Numbered from the stretch's first letter, positions 1-13,060 are shown. The stretch: 64,000 bases of DNA from Pseudomonas viridiflava (GCF_900601905.1 NZ_UWFA01000170.1:124001-188000), one strand, 5' to 3'. A program made the numbers and translations. Notes: a model not told the origin generated them from the letters alone.

Positions 1-3000
1 TACGGCCCCATTCGCTGTCGGTTTCCTCGACATACTCAGCCAGTACACGCTCCAGATGGCTGCGATAAGCCTCCATCGCTTCGCCGCTGATGCGCTGGAT
101 TTCAACCAGTTCGTGGTTGACCCGGTCAACGAAGGAGTTGTCCAGGTCCAGCACGTAGGCGAAACCACCGGTCATGCCCGAGCCGAAGTTGTAGCCAGTC
201 TTGCCCAGTACGCAGACGAAACCGCCAGTCATGTATTCGCAGCAGTGGTCGCCCGTGCCTTCCACGATGGTATGAGCACCGGAGTTACGCACCGCGAAGC
301 GCTCGCCTGCTGTACCCGCCGCGAACAGTTTGCCGCCGGTCGCGCCGTACAGACAGGTGTTGCCGATGATGGCGCTGTCCTGGGTCTTGAACGGGCTGCC
401 TTTGGGCGGAACGATGACCAGCTTGCCAGCCGTCATGCCTTTGCCGACATAGTCGTTGGCGTCGCCTTCCAGGTACATGTTCAGACCACCGGCGTTCCAC
501 ACGCCGAAGCTCTGACCTGCCGTGCCTTTGAAACGGAAGGTGATCGGCGCCTTGTTCATGCCCTGGTTGCCGTGCAGCTTGGCGATTTCGCCGGAAATCC
601 GTGCGCCGATGGAACGGTCGCAGTTGCAGATATCCAGTTCGTACTCGCCACCGCCCATGCTTTCGATGGCCGGTTTGGCCATTTCAACCATGCGCTCGGC
701 CAGCAGGCCTTTGTCGAACGGCGGGTTGCGATCCACCAGGCTGAACTGAGGCTTGTCCGCGGGGATGTGGTCGCTGCCCAGCAGCGGCGTCAGGTCCAGG
801 TGCTGCTGCTTGGCGGTTTCGCCCGGCAGGATGTCCAGCAGATCAGTACGGCCGATCAGCTCTTCCAGCGAACGCACGCCCAGCTTGGCCAGCCACTCGC
901 GGGTTTCTTCGGCCACGTAGGTGAAGAAGTTGATCACCATGTCGACGGTGCCGATGTAGTGGTCTTTGCGCAGCTTGTCATTTTGGGTCGCCACGCCGGT
1001 GGCGCAATTGTTCAGGTGGCAGATGCGCAGGTATTTACAGCCCAGGGCGATCATTGGCGCGGTGCCGAAGCCAAAGCTTTCAGCACCGAGAATCGCTGCC
1101 TTGATCACGTCCAGACCGGTTTTCAGACCACCGTCGGTCTGCACCCGAACCTTGCCGCGCAGGTCGTTGCCACGCAGGGTCTGGTGGGTTTCGGCCAGGC
1201 CGAGCTCCCACGGAGCGCCCGCGTATTTGATCGACGACAGTGGCGATGCACCGGTACCGCCGTCATAGCCGGAAATGGTGATCAGGTCGGCGTAGGCCTT
1301 GGCCACACCGGCAGCAATCGTACCGACGCCCGCCTCGGCAACAAGCTTGACCGAAACCAGCGCCGCCGGGTTGACCTGCTTGAGGTCGAAAATCAGCTGC
1401 GACAAATCTTCGATGGAATAGATGTCGTGGTGCGGCGGTGGCGAAATCAGCGTCACCCCCGGCACTGCATAACGCAGCTTGGCGATCAGGCCGTTGACTT
1501 TACCGCCCGGCAGTTGCCCGCCCTCGCCCGGCTTGGCGCCTTGCGCGACCTTGATCTGCAACACATCGGCGTTGACCAGATACTCAGGGGTCACGCCAAA
1601 ACGGCCGGTGGCGATCTGTTTGATCTTGGAGCTGCGGATGGTGCCGTAGCGCGCGGGGTCTTCGCCGCCCTCACCGGAGTTGGAGCGTGCGCCCAGGCGG
1701 TTCATGGCTTCGGCCAGTGCTTCGTGAGCTTCCGGCGACAGGGCGCCCAGCGAGATACCCGCCGAGTCAAAGCGCTTGAGAATGTCGGCCAGAGGCTCGA
1801 TCTCGTCGATGGCCAGCGGCGTGTCGAGGGTCTTGACCTGGAACAGGTCGCGAATCATCGACACCGGACGCTTGTCGACCAGCGAGGTGTATTCCTTGAA
1901 CTTGGCGTAGTCGCCCTGCTGTACGGCAGCTTGCAGCATGCTGACCACGTCCGGGTTGTAGGCGTGATATTCGCCACCAAACACGAACTTGAGCAGACCG
2001 CCTTGTTGGATTGGCTTGCGCGGGCTCCAGGCTTCGTTGGAGAGCAGCTTCTGCTCGGCTTCGATGTCGACGAAGCGCGCACCCTTGATGCGGCTTGGCA
2101 CACCACGGAAGCTCAGGTCGCAGACCGCTTCGGACAGGCCGATGGCCTCGAACAACTGCGCGCCACGGTACGACGCGATGGTCGAGATGCCCATCTTCGA
2201 GAGGATCTTGAGCAAGCCTTTGGTGATGCCTTTGCGGTAGTTCTTGAACACCTCGTAGAGGTCGCCCAGGACTTCACCGGTGCGGATCAGGTCGCCCAGC
2301 ACTTCGTAAGCCAGGAACGGATACACCGCCGAAGCACCAAAGCCGATTAGCACGGCAAAGTGGTGCGGATCGCGGGCGGTCGCGGTTTCAACGAGGATGT
2401 TGCTGTCGCAGCGCAGACCTTTTTCGGTCAGGCGGTGGTGCACAGCGCCGACCGCCAGAGACGCGTGAGCGGGCAGCTTGCCTGGCGCGATATGACGGTC
2501 GGTCAGGACGATCTGGGTGCGACCGGCGCGCACGGCTTCTTCTGCCTGATCAGCGATGTTGCGCACCGCCGCTTCCAGGCCAATGCTTTCGTCGTAGTTC
2601 AGGTCGATGATCTGGCGTTCGAAACCCGGACGTTCCAGGGTCATCAGCGAGCGCCACTTGGCCGGAGAAATAACCGGCGAGCTGAGAATCACGCGGGACG
2701 CGTGCTCCGGCGACTCCTGGAAAATGTTGCGCTCGGCACCGAGGCAGATTTCCAGCGACATGACGATGGCTTCACGCAACGGGTCAATCGGCGGGTTGGT
2801 CACCTGCGCGAACTGCTGGCGGAAATAATCGTAAGGCGAACGCACGCGCTGCGACAGGATCGCCATAGGCGTGTCATCGCCCATCGAACCGACCGCTTCC
2901 TGCCCCTGCTCACCCAATGGTCGCAGGACCTGGTCACGCTCCTCGAAGGTGACCTGGTACATTTTCATGTACTGCTTGAGCTGGTCGGCGTTGTAGAAAG

Positions 3001-4342
3001 CCGAGCCGTGGTCGTTGTCTTCGATGGTCGCCTGAATGCGCAAGGCGTTCTTGCGCAGCCATTGCTTGTACGGGTGACGCGACTTCAAGCGGTTGTCGAT
3101 GGCATCGGTGTCGAGGATCTGACCGGTTTCGGTGTCCACGGCAAAGATCTGACCCGGACCGACACGGCCCTTGGCGATCACGTCTTCCGGCTTGTAGTCC
3201 CAGACGCCGATTTCCGACGCCAGGGTGATATAGCCATTCTTGGTGGTGACCCAACGCGCCGGACGCAGACCGTTGCGGTCGAGCAGGCAGACCGCGTGAC
3301 GACCTTCGGTCATCACCACCCCAGCCGGGCCATCCCACGGCTCCATGTGCATGGAGTTGTACTCATAGAACGCCCGCAGATCGGGGTCCATGGTTTCAAC
3401 GTTCTGCCACGCTGGCGGAATGATCATGCGCACGCCACGAAACAGGTCGATGCCGCCGGTGACCATCAGTTCGAGCATGTTGTCCATGCTGGAGGAGTCC
3501 GAGCCTACGCGGTTGACCAGCGGGCCCAGCTCGTCCAGATCCGGAATCAGTTCGTTGGCGAACTTGGTGCGACGGGCCTGAGCCCAGTTGCGGTTACCGG
3601 TAATGGTGTTGATCTCGCCGTTGTGGGCGAGGAAGCGGAACGGCTGCGCCAACGGCCATTTCGGCAGGGTGTTGGTCGAAAAACGCTGGTGGAACACGCA
3701 AATCGCGGTCTGCAGGCGCTCGTCGCTGAGGTCAGGGAAGAATGCCGTCAAGTCGCGCGGCATCATCAGACCTTTATAGATGATGGTCTTGTGGGAAAAA
3801 CTGCAGATGTAGTGATCGGTGTCTTCAGCGTTGGCCACCGATGAACGGCGACGGGCGCTGAACAGCTTGATGGCCATTTCCTGGTCGCTGAGGCCTTCAC
3901 CACCAATGAATACCTGCTCGATTTTCGGCAGACGCTCCAGGGCCAGACGACCCAGGACGCTGGTGTCGATCGGCACCTGACGCCAGCCGACCAGGGTCAG
4001 GCCAGCGGCGAGAATTTCGCGGTTCATGTTTTCGCGAGCGGCTTCAGCCCGGGCGTCGTCCTGATTGAGGAAGACCATGCCCACGGCGTACTGACGCGGC
4101 AGCTCGTTGCCGAAGTGCTCTTTGGCAACGGCGCGCAGAAAGGCGTCCGGCTTCTGAATCAACAGCCCGCAACCGTCACCGGTCTTGCCGTCAGCGTTGA
4201 TCCCGCCACGGTGGGTCATGCAGGTCAGGGCCTGAATGGCCGTCTGCAACAGGTGATGACTGGGCTCGCCCTGCATGTGAGCAATCAGGCCGAAACCACA
4301 GTTATCCTTGAATTCATCCGGATGGTACAGACCTGCTTTCAT
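1..4342 (-). CDS. gltB: Glutamate synthase (NADPH) large subunit, 5' part; gene runs off the left edge
   Basis: The large (alpha) subunit of glutamate synthase transfers the glutamine amide to 2-oxoglutarate, giving two glutamates, together with GltD. Reading the minus strand from ATG at 4342 gives [19 protein letters not shown] and then [20 protein letters not shown], the typical N-terminal amidotransferase start. Cys15 would be the nucleophile exposed when the short propeptide is removed. About 1447 codons are present. The family is near 1480 residues, so only some 35 C-terminal codons lie outside the window. The long open frames on the opposite strand here are shadows. gltD normally follows and would lie to the left. 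The call is firm from the N-terminus, the length and the synteny with aroB/pilQ. Confidence 0.95.
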   Translation of the reverse strand, partial: MKAGLYHPDEFKDNCGFGLIAHMQGEPSHHLLQTAIQALTCMTHRGGINADGKTGDGCGLLIQKPDAFLRAVAKEHFGNELPRQYAVGMVFLNQDDARAEAARENMNREILAAGLTLVGWRQVPIDTSVLGRLALERLPKIEQVFIGGEGLSDQEMAIKLFSARRRSSVANAEDTDHYICSFSHKTIIYKGLMMPRDLTAFFPDLSDERLQTAICVFHQRFSTNTLPKWPLAQPFRFLAHNGEINTITGNRNWAQARRTKFANELIPDLDELGPLVNRVGSDSSSMDNMLELMVTGGIDLFRGVRMIIPPAWQNVETMDPDLRAFYEYNSMHMEPWDGPAGVVMTEGRHAVCLLDRNGLRPARWVTTKNGYITLASEIGVWDYKPEDVIAKGRVGPGQIFAVDTETGQILDTDAIDNRLKSRHPYKQWLRKNALRIQATIEDNDHGSAFYNADQLKQYMKMYQVTFEERDQVLRPLGEQGQEAVGSMGDDTPMAILSQRVRSPYDYFRQQFAQVTNPPIDPLREAIVMSLEICLGAERNIFQESPEHASRVILSSPVISPAKWRSLMTLERPGFERQIIDLNYDESIGLEAAVRNIADQAEEAVRAGRTQIVLTDRHIAPGKLPAHASLAVGAVHHRLTEKGLRCDSNILVETATARDPHHFAVLIGFGASAVYPFLAYEVLGDLIRTGEVLGDLYEVFKNYRKGITKGLLKILSKMGISTIASYRGAQLFEAIGLSEAVCDLSFRGVPSRIKGARFVDIEAEQKLLSNEAWSPRKPIQQGGLLKFVFGGEYHAYNPDVVSMLQAAVQQGDYAKFKEYTSLVDKRPVSMIRDLFQVKTLDTPLAIDEIEPLADILKRFDSAGISLGALSPEAHEALAEAMNRLGARSNSGEGGEDPARYGTIRSSKIKQIATGRFGVTPEYLVNADVLQIKVAQGAKPGEGGQLPGGKVNGLIAKLRYAVPGVTLISPPPHHDIYSIEDLSQLIFDLKQVNPAALVSVKLVAEAGVGTIAAGVAKAYADLITISGYDGGTGASPLSSIKYAGAPWELGLAETHQTLRGNDLRGKVRVQTDGGLKTGLDVIKAAILGAESFGFGTAPMIALGCKYLRICHLNNCATGVATQNDKLRKDHYIGTVDMVINFFTYVAEETREWLAKLGVRSLEELIGRTDLLDILPGETAKQQHLDLTPLLGSDHIPADKPQFSLVDRNPPFDKGLLAERMVEMAKPAIESMGGGEYELDICNCDRSIGARISGEIAKLHGNQGMNKAPITFRFKGTAGQSFGVWNAGGLNMYLEGDANDYVGKGMTAGKLVIVPPKGSPFKTQDSAIIGNTCLYGATGGKLFAAGTAGERFAVRNSGAHTIVEGTGDHCCEYMTGGFVCVLGKTGYNFGSGMTGGFAYVLDLDNSFVDRVNHELVEIQRISGEAMEAYRSHLERVLAEYVEETDSEWGR

Positions 4343-4699
4343 AGACACTTTCTCACCAGGCTGCCTCTATTCGAGGCAAATTTCTTTTCAATTCAACCAG
4401 TTACCTATCGCGCTGAACGTACGCCAGCTTGGCGGGGGCAAAAGGGAGGTCATTGTACACAGCGACACAAAGCCTCACAAATTTAACGACGAACAGTCGT
4501 AAATTCGTGTCGCATTTATGAACGTTTATAGCTGGATGCTGTGCTAGTCAAAAGCTTTTTTATCAATCTGACTAGAAGCGCGCTGAATTTGCGGGGTGCC
4601 CGTAACGCAGACACCACAAGGCGCGCTGCCCTTTGGCAGCACGCTTGAGGTCAAATCAGGGTTGCTGGGGTGAGCGGCCCGGATAAGGCCGCTGCGACT
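4343..4699. other. Intergenic region between gltB and the AAA/SPOR gene
   Basis: No gene is seen in these 357 bases. They hold the gltB leader and a probable promoter (4525-4553). Near 4620-4647 a GC-rich hairpin (GCTGCC / GGCAGC arms) could end the upstream minus-strand operon, but it lacks a clear T-run. Confidence 0.6.
4525..4553 (-). promoter_or_regulatory. Candidate gltB promoter
   Basis: On the minus strand TTGACT (4551-4546) is followed 15 bases later by TATAAA (4530-4525). The hexamers are good but the spacing is short for sigma-70. It would give a leader of about 175 nt before gltB. Confidence 0.35.
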
Positions 4700-6319
4700 T
4701 CAGCGAGCTGCGCCGAGCTCCTGTTGGATGCTGGCGACAGTACGAGGCCAAGGTTTACCAGCCTGAACCTTCGCTGGCAATACCTTGATGGCTGCCAGGG
4801 CGGCAGCGCGGTCGGAAAAGTTACCGTAAGTAATCACATACAGCGGCTTGCCCTGCAGCGATTTCTTGAAATAACGGTACTCGCCGCCCTGCTCGGCAAC
4901 GAATGCCTGAGCGGTGGTTTCCGAGCTGGTGCCAAGGATCTGCACCACGTAGCGGCCCGGCGCCTGCGTGCTGTACCAGCTACCGCCCGCTGCGGGTTTG
5001 GCCGCTGCGGCGGGTGCAGGCTTGGCCGCAGCAACCTGAGTCGGTGCCGGAGCTGGCTTGGCGGCCGGCGCAGGCGTTGCTGCCTGGGCAGGCGCAGGCT
5101 TGGCCGCGGCCGGAGGTGGCGCGATGGAAGAACGTGGAGCTGCCGGAGCCGCTGCAGGACCTGCCGCAACGCCAGCAGGCGGCGCGGTGGTGGTCACGGT
5201 AGGCGGACGCTCGATGGACGAGACCGGCACGCCGTCATCGTCGCCATCGCCAGAACCGGCGGCTTCTGCCAACGGACCGCGCATGACCGGCTGCGAATTA
5301 CCCACCAGCGGCAACGGCATCGGCTGCGAGTTACCCGCGAACTCGATGGCCGGGCCACCATTGTTCGACTGCTGGGCGCTTGGCGTGCCCTGCCCCAGCG
5401 GCAATTGCGCCTGGGCGTTGGCAGGCTGTGTCGTGGGGGCATTGGTGTTGCCGCCACGACCCGGGATCAGCACTGCAGCCAATACGCCGGCCACTACCAC
5501 GCCACCCAGGGCCAATATGTATTTCTTCGGCATTTTAAATCCCACACTAGGGCGCTTGACCGCCGAACGGCTAGCGATCATCGCTTCGATCATTGAGTCA
5601 CGTGCAACCTGGTTGATAGCCCCTGGCCAACCACTGGAATGCTCGTGAATATCGGTAATTTGCTCAGCCGTGAATAATTCAATCCCTTGGCCAGCACCCT
5701 CAAGGCGCTGCTCCAGATACTCGCGGGTTTCGTCTTCGGTATAGGGCGCCAGCTCGATGACATGAAAGCGCTCGCCTTCACTTTCGGCGTCGGCACACAA
5801 CTGCTCCAGACGATCGATCAGTGAAGCTTCACCAAACAGAAACACATGCGGGCGACCTTCAGGCGTTCCATCAGCCAGACCGAGCAAGGCTTCGAGTGCC
5901 GATTCGCCCAGTTGTTCGGCGTCGTCCACCAACAAATAGACTTCCTGGCCGGTCAGGGCCAGTTGCACGATCTGCGACAGGATGGCCTGCATCTCTGCCT
6001 GGGCGACGTTCAGGGCCTGGGCGACCTGGCGCAAAACACCAGCGGCATCGCTGGCGCCACGCGCCGAAACCACAACGCTCTGAACCGATTGCTTGTTGGT
6101 GCTGGCAACCAGGGCCTGGCGCAGCAGCGTCTTGCCGCTGCCCTGGGGGCCGGTGACGACCAGCAACAGCTGGCTATAACGCGCCAGATGATGGAGCTGA
6201 CCCAATACGGGCTTACGCTGCGCCGGGAAAAACTTGAAGCCGGGCACCCGCGCAGCAAAGGGGTCATGACTCAACTGGTAATGGCCGAGAAAGGCCTCGT
6301 CGGCGTGCAAACTAGTCAT
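4700..6319 (-). CDS. AAA ATPase with C-terminal SPOR domain (ExeA/DamX-like)
   Basis: This 539-residue protein combines an N-terminal AAA/ExeA-type ATPase with a peptidoglycan-binding SPOR domain. Walker A GPQGSGKT is at residues 57-64 and Walker B VYLLVDDAEQL near 127-137. One membrane helix (YILALGGVVVAGVLAAVLIP) lies near 267-286. A long Pro/Ala-rich periplasmic linker follows, and then a SPOR-like region around 448-525. ATPase in the cytoplasm and SPOR in the periplasm suggests coupling of ATP hydrolysis to septal or wall assembly, as in DamX of enterobacteria, which lacks the ATPase. It lies 9 bases after aroB and is probably in the aroB operon. This gene is conserved between aroB and gltB in Pseudomonas. 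The exact function is not established. Confidence 0.85.
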   Translation of the reverse strand: MTSLHADEAFLGHYQLSHDPFAARVPGFKFFPAQRKPVLGQLHHLARYSQLLLVVTGPQGSGKTLLRQALVASTNKQSVQSVVVSARGASDAAGVLRQVAQALNVAQAEMQAILSQIVQLALTGQEVYLLVDDAEQLGESALEALLGLADGTPEGRPHVFLFGEASLIDRLEQLCADAESEGERFHVIELAPYTEDETREYLEQRLEGAGQGIELFTAEQITDIHEHSSGWPGAINQVARDSMIEAMIASRSAVKRPSVGFKMPKKYILALGGVVVAGVLAAVLIPGRGGNTNAPTTQPANAQAQLPLGQGTPSAQQSNNGGPAIEFAGNSQPMPLPLVGNSQPVMRGPLAEAAGSGDGDDDGVPVSSIERPPTVTTTAPPAGVAAGPAAAPAAPRSSIAPPPAAAKPAPAQAATPAPAAKPAPAPTQVAAAKPAPAAAAKPAAGGSWYSTQAPGRYVVQILGTSSETTAQAFVAEQGGEYRYFKKSLQGKPLYVITYGNFSDRAAALAAIKVLPAKVQAGKPWPRTVASIQQELGAAR

Positions 6320-6328
6320 GGATTTTCA

Positions 6329-7432
6329 TTAACCTCTGAGCTGATCCACGAGAGCGCGGTAATCCGCAACCAGCGTGGCCTGTAAAACTTCTTTCGGATA
6401 TTCGTCGGTGATCACTGCTTCGCCGAGGCGGCTGAGCAACACCAGACGGATGCGACCGTCGATGACTTTCTTGTCGACCGCCATGTGTTCGAGGAAATGC
6501 TCGGGCGTCATGTCTTGTGGCGGCACTACCGGCAAGCCGGCACGCTGCAGCAGACGGATGCCACGATCACGATCCTGCGCGCTGATCCAGCCGAGGCGCG
6601 AGGACATTTCCAGCGCCATCGCCATGCCAGCCGCCACAGCTTCGCCGTGCAGCCACACGCCATAACCCATATGCGTTTCGATGGCATGGCCGAACGTATG
6701 CCCCAGGTTCAGCGTGGCACGTACGCCCGACTCACGCTCGTCTGCACCGACAATCAACGCCTTGGCGGAGCAGGAGCGTTCGATGGCGACCGTCAATGCC
6801 GCCTGGTCCAGGTCAAGCAGGCGCTCGACGTTTTCTTCAAGCCAGGTCAGAAACGGCTCGTCGCAGATCAGACCGTACTTGATGACTTCCGCCAATCCGG
6901 CCGACAACTCGCGGGCGGGCAGGGAATTGAGGCTGGTGGTATCGATGAGCACGACGCCCGGCTGGTAGAACGCGCCAATCATGTTCTTGCCCAGCGGATG
7001 GTTGATGCCCGTCTTGCCACCGACCGATGAATCGACCTGCGACAGCAACGTCGTGGGGATCTGGATAAAGGCGACACCACGCTGGTAGCAGGCAGCCGCA
7101 AAGCCCGCCATGTCGCCGATCACTCCGCCGCCCAGGGCGATCACCGTGGTCCGACGATCGTGGCGAGCACTCAGCAGGCCGTCGAAAATGGTTTGCAGGG
7201 TTTCCCAGTTCTTGAACGCCTCACCATCGGGAAGAATCACCGGCAATACGTTGTAGCCCGCCAGGGTGCGGGTCAGTCGCTCAAGGTAAAGCGGGGCCAC
7301 AGTGGTGTTGGAGACAATCGCCACTTGCCGGCCGACGATATGCGGGGCCAGTAATTCGAGGCGGTCCAACAACCCTTCGCCGATGTGAATCGGGTAGCTG
7401 CGCTCTTCAAGCTCGACCTTAAGTGTCTGCAT
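6329..7432 (-). CDS. aroB: 3-dehydroquinate synthase
   Basis: Second step of the shikimate pathway: NAD- and metal-dependent conversion of DAHP to 3-dehydroquinate in the cytosol. The NAD-binding [11 protein letters not shown] stretch (about residues 101-111) and a [18 protein letters not shown] segment are visible. Starting at the ATG at 7432 gives 367 residues, the usual length. The ATG four codons upstream (7444) has no ribosome binding site, whereas GGGGAAAA precedes 7432. It lies downstream of aroK, with 128 bases between, in the conserved pilQ-aroK-aroB order. Confidence 0.96.
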   Translation of the reverse strand: MQTLKVELEERSYPIHIGEGLLDRLELLAPHIVGRQVAIVSNTTVAPLYLERLTRTLAGYNVLPVILPDGEAFKNWETLQTIFDGLLSARHDRRTTVIALGGGVIGDMAGFAAACYQRGVAFIQIPTTLLSQVDSSVGGKTGINHPLGKNMIGAFYQPGVVLIDTTSLNSLPARELSAGLAEVIKYGLICDEPFLTWLEENVERLLDLDQAALTVAIERSCSAKALIVGADERESGVRATLNLGHTFGHAIETHMGYGVWLHGEAVAAGMAMALEMSSRLGWISAQDRDRGIRLLQRAGLPVVPPQDMTPEHFLEHMAVDKKVIDGRIRLVLLSRLGEAVITDEYPKEVLQATLVADYRALVDQLRG

Positions 7433-7560
7433 TTTTCCCCACATTGATTACCGAATGCTTATGTATGAGCAACGCTGGCGCCCATGGGCAGGAGTGGCTC
7501 AAGGCCATATCTCGCCCGACTTTTTGAGGTCGACAAGAATAGCGCATTTACGCCTGTGCT

Positions 7561-8079
7561 TTAACGGGGAGGAAGCTCTGCCAATCGCGCCAGGATGTCA
7601 ATAACTACCATCCGCGGCGGCCGCTCGTCGGTTTCAATCACCAGATCGGCGATCTCCCGGTAAAGCGGGTCGCGCAGCTCCAGCAGCTCACGCAGCACTT
7701 TGGCCGGGTCAGCGGTGCGCAGCAGCGGGCGATTACGATCGCGGGCGGTGCGCCCGACTTGCTGCTCCACCGAGGCGTGCAGGTACACCACCCGTCCGCC
7801 TTGATGCAGCGCCTGACGATTCTCGCTGCGCATGACAGCGCCACCACCAGTTGCCAGCACGATGCCATCGACACCGCACAGCTCAGCGATCATGGCCTGC
7901 TCGCGATCACGAAAGCCCGGTTCACCTTCTTTATCGAAGATCCACGGGATATTGGCGCCGGTGCGCAGTTCAATTTCCTTGTCGGAATCCTTGAACGGCA
8001 GACGTAGCTCTTTGGCCAGCAAACGGCCGATGGTGCTTTTGCCAGCCCCCATCGGCCCTACAAGTATTAAATTTCGCAC
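7561..8079 (-). CDS. aroK: Shikimate kinase
   Basis: Phosphorylates shikimate at the 3-hydroxyl with ATP, the fifth step of aromatic amino acid synthesis. This 172-residue protein begins [19 protein letters not shown], with the P-loop at residues 8-16. It also has the FKDSD shikimate-binding Asp, the ATGGGAV loop and the RPLLR lid arginine. It starts 4 bases after the pilQ stop, so it is transcribed with the pilus genes, an arrangement conserved in gammaproteobacteria. Confidence 0.96.
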   Translation of the reverse strand: MRNLILVGPMGAGKSTIGRLLAKELRLPFKDSDKEIELRTGANIPWIFDKEGEPGFRDREQAMIAELCGVDGIVLATGGGAVMRSENRQALHQGGRVVYLHASVEQQVGRTARDRNRPLLRTADPAKVLRELLELRDPLYREIADLVIETDERPPRMVVIDILARLAELPPR

Positions 8080-8083
8080 AGAA

Positions 8084-10171
8084 TCAACGACTCACAGCAA
8101 TCGCCTGGTTGTTCATGATACGCGGGGTAAGAAACACCAGCAGCTCGGATTTTGCTTCCGAGACCACGTCGCGCCGGAAAAGGCGGCCAACATACGGCAC
8201 ATCGCCGAGAAATGGCACCTTATCGACCGTTTTACTTTGCGTATTAGAGAAAACACCACCGATTACGATCGTTTCGCCATCGGCCACCAGCACTTTTGCG
8301 TTGACTTCGTTTTTCTTGATCGGCGGCACACCGAGCACCGCATTGAGGTAATCCGGCTCATCCTTGGTGACCTTGACCTCCATGATGATGCGGTTATCCG
8401 GCGTGATCTGCGGGGTCACTTCCAGAGACAGTGAAGCTTCCTTGAAGGAGACCGTGGTCGCGCCGCTGGAACTGGATTCCTGATACGGAATCTCGGTGCC
8501 CTTGAGGATCTTGGCGGTTTCCTTGTCCGAGGTGACAACCTTGGGTTGCGACACCACTTCACCGTTGCCGGTCTTCTCCATGGCGCTCAATTCGAGGTCG
8601 AGCAAGGTGTTATCGGTCAGGAACGCGATGCCGATACCCGACGTTGCGTTAGCTGCGCCGAGGTCGACATAAGGGGCCGAGGTACTCTGGCCGGTCAAGG
8701 TCGTCGGCTGCTGAGTGCCGCCACCGGCGGTAAAGTTGCCTCGGGTGCTGGAGCCGCCCCAACGCACGCCCAGCTCTTTGTCATAACCGACGGTCGCTTC
8801 AACGATGCGCGCCTCGATCATCACCTGACGCACCGGGATATCCAGCTGCGAAACGATGCGCCGCAACTCGTCGAGACGATCCTGAGTCTGGTAGGCAATG
8901 ATGTTGTTGGTCCGGTCATCAACGGTAATCGAGCCACGCTCGTCGATTTTCGACTCGGCACTGGTCACCGACTGGAACAGCTTGGCGATGTCAGCGGCCT
9001 TGGCGTAGTTGACCTGCAGCAGTTCACGGCGCAGTGGCGCCAGTTCGGCGATCTGCTTGAGGGATTCCAGCTCCTGACGCTCACGGGCGGCGATCTCGTC
9101 AGCCGGCGCGACCAGCAACACGTTGCCAATCTTGCGCTTGTCCAGGCCCTTGGTTTTCAGTACCAGGTCCAGCGCCTGATCCCATGGCACGTTTTGCAGA
9201 CGCAAGGTGATTCCGCCTTGCACCGTGTCACTGGCCACCAGGTTGAGGCTGGTGAAGTCGGCGATCAGCTGCAGCACCGAGCGCACGTCGATGTCCTGGA
9301 AGTTCAGCGACAGTTTTTCGCCGCTGTAGGCCGGTTTCTCTGTGTTGCGGCGGTCCAGATCCTCGTTGGTCAATGGCCGCACGCTGATCGTCAGCTTGCC
9401 GTCTGCCTGATAGGCGGAATAGTCGTAGGCACCGGAGGGCTCGATGACCACGCTGGCCTTGTCCCCGGTTGCACTGGCATTGACGAACTGCACCGGGGTC
9501 GCGAAGTCTTTGACATCCAGGCGCACGCGCAGCCGTTCCGGGACCTGAGTTCGGGCGAAATCAACACGAATCTTGCCGCCCTGTTCCTGAATGTCGGGGG
9601 CAACGCCTGGATCGGTCAGGTCAATGATCACATTGCCTTCACCGAGCTCACCGCGCTGAAAGTCGATATTGCGAATGGCTTTGCCTACCGGCGCGGCAGG
9701 CTTTGGCCGGGCGGCTGGCGTTGGCGGCACGCTGACCCGGGCTGCGCCTGCAGCGGTGGTCGGCTGTGAAGCCTGGGCGGCCGATGCGCCCTGGCCAATG
9801 ACCACGAACAGGCGGTTACCCTCGACACGCGAACTGTACGGCACCAACGTCGTCATGTTGACGATGACCCGGGTGCGATCCTTGGCTTCGACCACGACCA
9901 GACTGCGCGCATTGCCGGTGCCCAGTTCGCGACTCTTGGTCGCCAGCTGGCTGGATACGCCTGGCAGGTCCAGCGCAATACGCGCCGGTTGCTCAGTGGT
10001 GTAGCCGGTCGGCGCAGGCACAGGCCCATCGAAGGTCAGCTTGAGCTCGATCCGGTCTCCCGGCAGCGCAGCGACGTCCAGTGTTTTGAGATTGGCGGCC
10101 TGGAGAACCGGTGACACCATCGCCATCCATAGCGATACACCGATAATCGAGAAAATCCTGGTCATGATCAT
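8084..10171 (-). CDS. pilQ: Type IV pilus secretin PilQ
   Basis: Outer-membrane secretin through which the type IV pilus exits. From the chosen start (695 residues) there is a signal peptide ending near LQAANL and AMIN-type repeats that bind peptidoglycan. Secretin N0/N1 domains follow ([23 protein letters not shown], then [13 protein letters not shown]), and then the C-terminal secretin domain with [14 protein letters not shown]. The start is uncertain. ATG at 10225 overlaps the pilP stop (ATGA) but would put 18 extra residues before the signal peptide. ATG at 10171 has AGGA six bases upstream, and ATG at 10165 is also possible. Last pil gene of pilMNOPQ. Confidence 0.93.
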   Translation of the reverse strand: MIMTRIFSIIGVSLWMAMVSPVLQAANLKTLDVAALPGDRIELKLTFDGPVPAPTGYTTEQPARIALDLPGVSSQLATKSRELGTGNARSLVVVEAKDRTRVIVNMTTLVPYSSRVEGNRLFVVIGQGASAAQASQPTTAAGAARVSVPPTPAARPKPAAPVGKAIRNIDFQRGELGEGNVIIDLTDPGVAPDIQEQGGKIRVDFARTQVPERLRVRLDVKDFATPVQFVNASATGDKASVVIEPSGAYDYSAYQADGKLTISVRPLTNEDLDRRNTEKPAYSGEKLSLNFQDIDVRSVLQLIADFTSLNLVASDTVQGGITLRLQNVPWDQALDLVLKTKGLDKRKIGNVLLVAPADEIAARERQELESLKQIAELAPLRRELLQVNYAKAADIAKLFQSVTSAESKIDERGSITVDDRTNNIIAYQTQDRLDELRRIVSQLDIPVRQVMIEARIVEATVGYDKELGVRWGGSSTRGNFTAGGGTQQPTTLTGQSTSAPYVDLGAANATSGIGIAFLTDNTLLDLELSAMEKTGNGEVVSQPKVVTSDKETAKILKGTEIPYQESSSSGATTVSFKEASLSLEVTPQITPDNRIIMEVKVTKDEPDYLNAVLGVPPIKKNEVNAKVLVADGETIVIGGVFSNTQSKTVDKVPFLGDVPYVGRLFRRDVVSEAKSELLVFLTPRIMNNQAIAVSR

Positions 10172-10221
10172 TTTCCGTCCTGCGAACCCGAGGGTGTTTT
10201 GCGTGCTTGGCTTTGCCCAAT

Positions 10222-10749
10222 TCATGAGCGTTCTTTCAAGGAAATACTGCGCGGCCTTTCCAACCATGCCCCCTCTCCGTCAGGAACGATTTCAACGACA
10301 TCCACTGCAGAATCGTTGATAGAAACGATACGGCCATTGTTGCGCCCCAGATAGTCGCCCACCTTGACCCGATGTACACCGCCTGCGCCTTTGAGCAAGG
10401 CGAACGTGCCGGTTTCATTGGCCATGGTGCCGACCATTTCAAAGGCTTCTATATTGAAGCCTTCAAGGAACTGCCGGGGCCGGGTTTCGTCAGGCTTGAC
10501 CAGTCGCGAGCCTTTCTGACGATTGACCAGATCGACTTTCACCGGTGGCTGAAACGGGCTGCGCAGGTTCGCCGCGTTATACGTGAACGCCTGATAGGGG
10601 CGAAACTTCGGTAATGGCTCGATGGTGCCGGTAGGCCGGGTACGCGCCTCGTCCATATAGGTGCTCAGGTCACTGAACGACCTGTCATTGTCACAACCGG
10701 CCAACCCCAGCAATGCCACGCTGACGCACAACAATCGCGCCGCCCTCAT
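10222..10749 (-). CDS. pilP: Type IV pilus inner-membrane lipoprotein PilP
   Basis: Periplasmic lipoprotein that links the PilMNO platform to PilQ. This 175-residue protein starts MRAARLLCVSVALLGLAGC, with a lipobox LAGC placing the lipidated Cys at residue 19. The C-terminal part (VGDYLGRNNGRIVSI) is the beta-sandwich HR domain that contacts the secretin. Its ATG overlaps the pilO stop. Confidence 0.95.
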   Translation of the reverse strand: MRAARLLCVSVALLGLAGCDNDRSFSDLSTYMDEARTRPTGTIEPLPKFRPYQAFTYNAANLRSPFQPPVKVDLVNRQKGSRLVKPDETRPRQFLEGFNIEAFEMVGTMANETGTFALLKGAGGVHRVKVGDYLGRNNGRIVSINDSAVDVVEIVPDGEGAWLERPRSISLKERS

Positions 10750-11369
10750 TTCTTCAACCCTTCATCGTTGTAGCGATAAGTCTTGGCCAGAATGCTCATG
10801 CGCAGCTTGCCGGGATTGGCACCCTCGACCGGCTTGATATCGAAATCATGCAGGGTCACGATCCGCGGCAGGCTGGCAACACCACTGACAAACGTCGCCA
10901 GGTCGTGATAGGCGCCGACCACCGTGATTTGTATCGGCAGCTCAATGTAAAACTGCTGCGCGGCCTCGGGGAGCAATTTGATTTCTTCAAAATCCAGTCC
11001 ACTGCCCAGGCCCGTACGGGTGATGTCTTCCAGCAGGCCGGGCACCTCGGTGTCGCTGGGCAACTGGCGCAGCAAGGCTCCAAAGGTGTTCTCCATCTCC
11101 GTCATCTGCACCTTGTACGGCTCAAGGTTGGCAGCCTGGAACGCCTTGGTGGTGTACTGCTCCTTGAGTGCGGCCTCGTTATTAAGGGCGGCATCGAGTT
11201 GGGCTTCCATGTCCTGAATGAAAAAGAAGTAACCCAGGGTCAGCACCAGCGCCGTGACCAGCACGCCTGATATGACTTTCACCGCCACGGGCCAGGAGCC
11301 CAGGTTGTTCATGTCCAGGTCGCCGATGTCGATCCTGCGCAGCCCTTCCAGAGATTCCGAAAGACTCAT
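10746..11369 (-). CDS. pilO: Type IV pilus inner-membrane protein PilO
   Basis: Bitopic protein that dimerises with PilN in the alignment complex. It has 207 residues. A single membrane helix lies near residues 29-51 (VAVKVISGVLVTALVLTLGYFFF), followed by a coiled coil (QDMEAQLDAALNNEAALKEQ) and a ferredoxin-like periplasmic domain. Both ends overlap neighbouring pil genes by four bases, indicating translational coupling. Confidence 0.95.
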   Translation of the reverse strand: MSLSESLEGLRRIDIGDLDMNNLGSWPVAVKVISGVLVTALVLTLGYFFFIQDMEAQLDAALNNEAALKEQYTTKAFQAANLEPYKVQMTEMENTFGALLRQLPSDTEVPGLLEDITRTGLGSGLDFEEIKLLPEAAQQFYIELPIQITVVGAYHDLATFVSGVASLPRIVTLHDFDIKPVEGANPGKLRMSILAKTYRYNDEGLKK

Positions 11370-11931
11370 GGCTTGGCTCCTTCAACCGCAGGCTGGGTCT
11401 GGCGAACCGTCAGCTGAAACACGTTGGCCTGGTCAACCGCGCCCGTTGTGGTCGCCTTGACTTCGGTCAGGCTTGGCGCCTCCATCCAGTCTGATGCATC
11501 CAGGTTACGCATCAGGTCGGAGACCCGATTGTTGGACTCCGCAGCCCCGCTGATGCTGATGAGATTGCCGACCATCTTCACTTCAGAAAAATAAACGCCG
11601 TCGGGCAGGGTGCGCGCCATCTGATCGAAGACACGACCAATGATCGGCCGATTGCCCTGCAAGTCCTGAATGATCTTCATGCGTTCCAGCAACTGTTTGC
11701 GGCGTGATCTCAAATCACTGATTTCCTTGATTCGCACGTCCAGTTGACCCACTTCCTTCTGGATGAAAGCGTTGCGTGCCAATTGGTGATCGATAGCGCT
11801 GCTCAAATAGCGATCCGCCATGAACAGCACACCCACGGAGGCGACCAGCACGCCGACCATGATCGTCAGGAAGCGTTTCTTGCGCTCTTCGCGCAGTTGC
11901 TCACGCCACGGGAGAAGGTTGATCCGAGCCA

Positions 11932-11932
<1 letters not shown>
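11366..11932 (-). CDS. pilN: Type IV pilus inner-membrane protein PilN
   Basis: Partner of PilM and PilO. Its cytoplasmic N-terminal tail MARINLLPWREQLREERK is the conserved peptide that docks into the PilM groove (INLLPWR). One membrane helix follows at about residues 23-43, then a coiled coil and a ferredoxin-like periplasmic domain. It has 188 residues. It starts on the last base of the pilM stop, so the two are coupled. Confidence 0.96.
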
Positions 11933-12999
<1,067 letters not shown>

Positions 13000-13060
13000 C
13001 TATTTCCTATGAGTTTCCGTCACTTACGGAATATTTATTGTCTAACGCCGCTGTCGGCAG

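Noticed and set aside
56..3844. Long plus-strand open frames of 764 and 494 codons
   Set aside because: They lie opposite gltB, whose minus-strand reading gives a full glutamate synthase sequence. The plus frames have no recognisable product and arise from high-GC codon bias.
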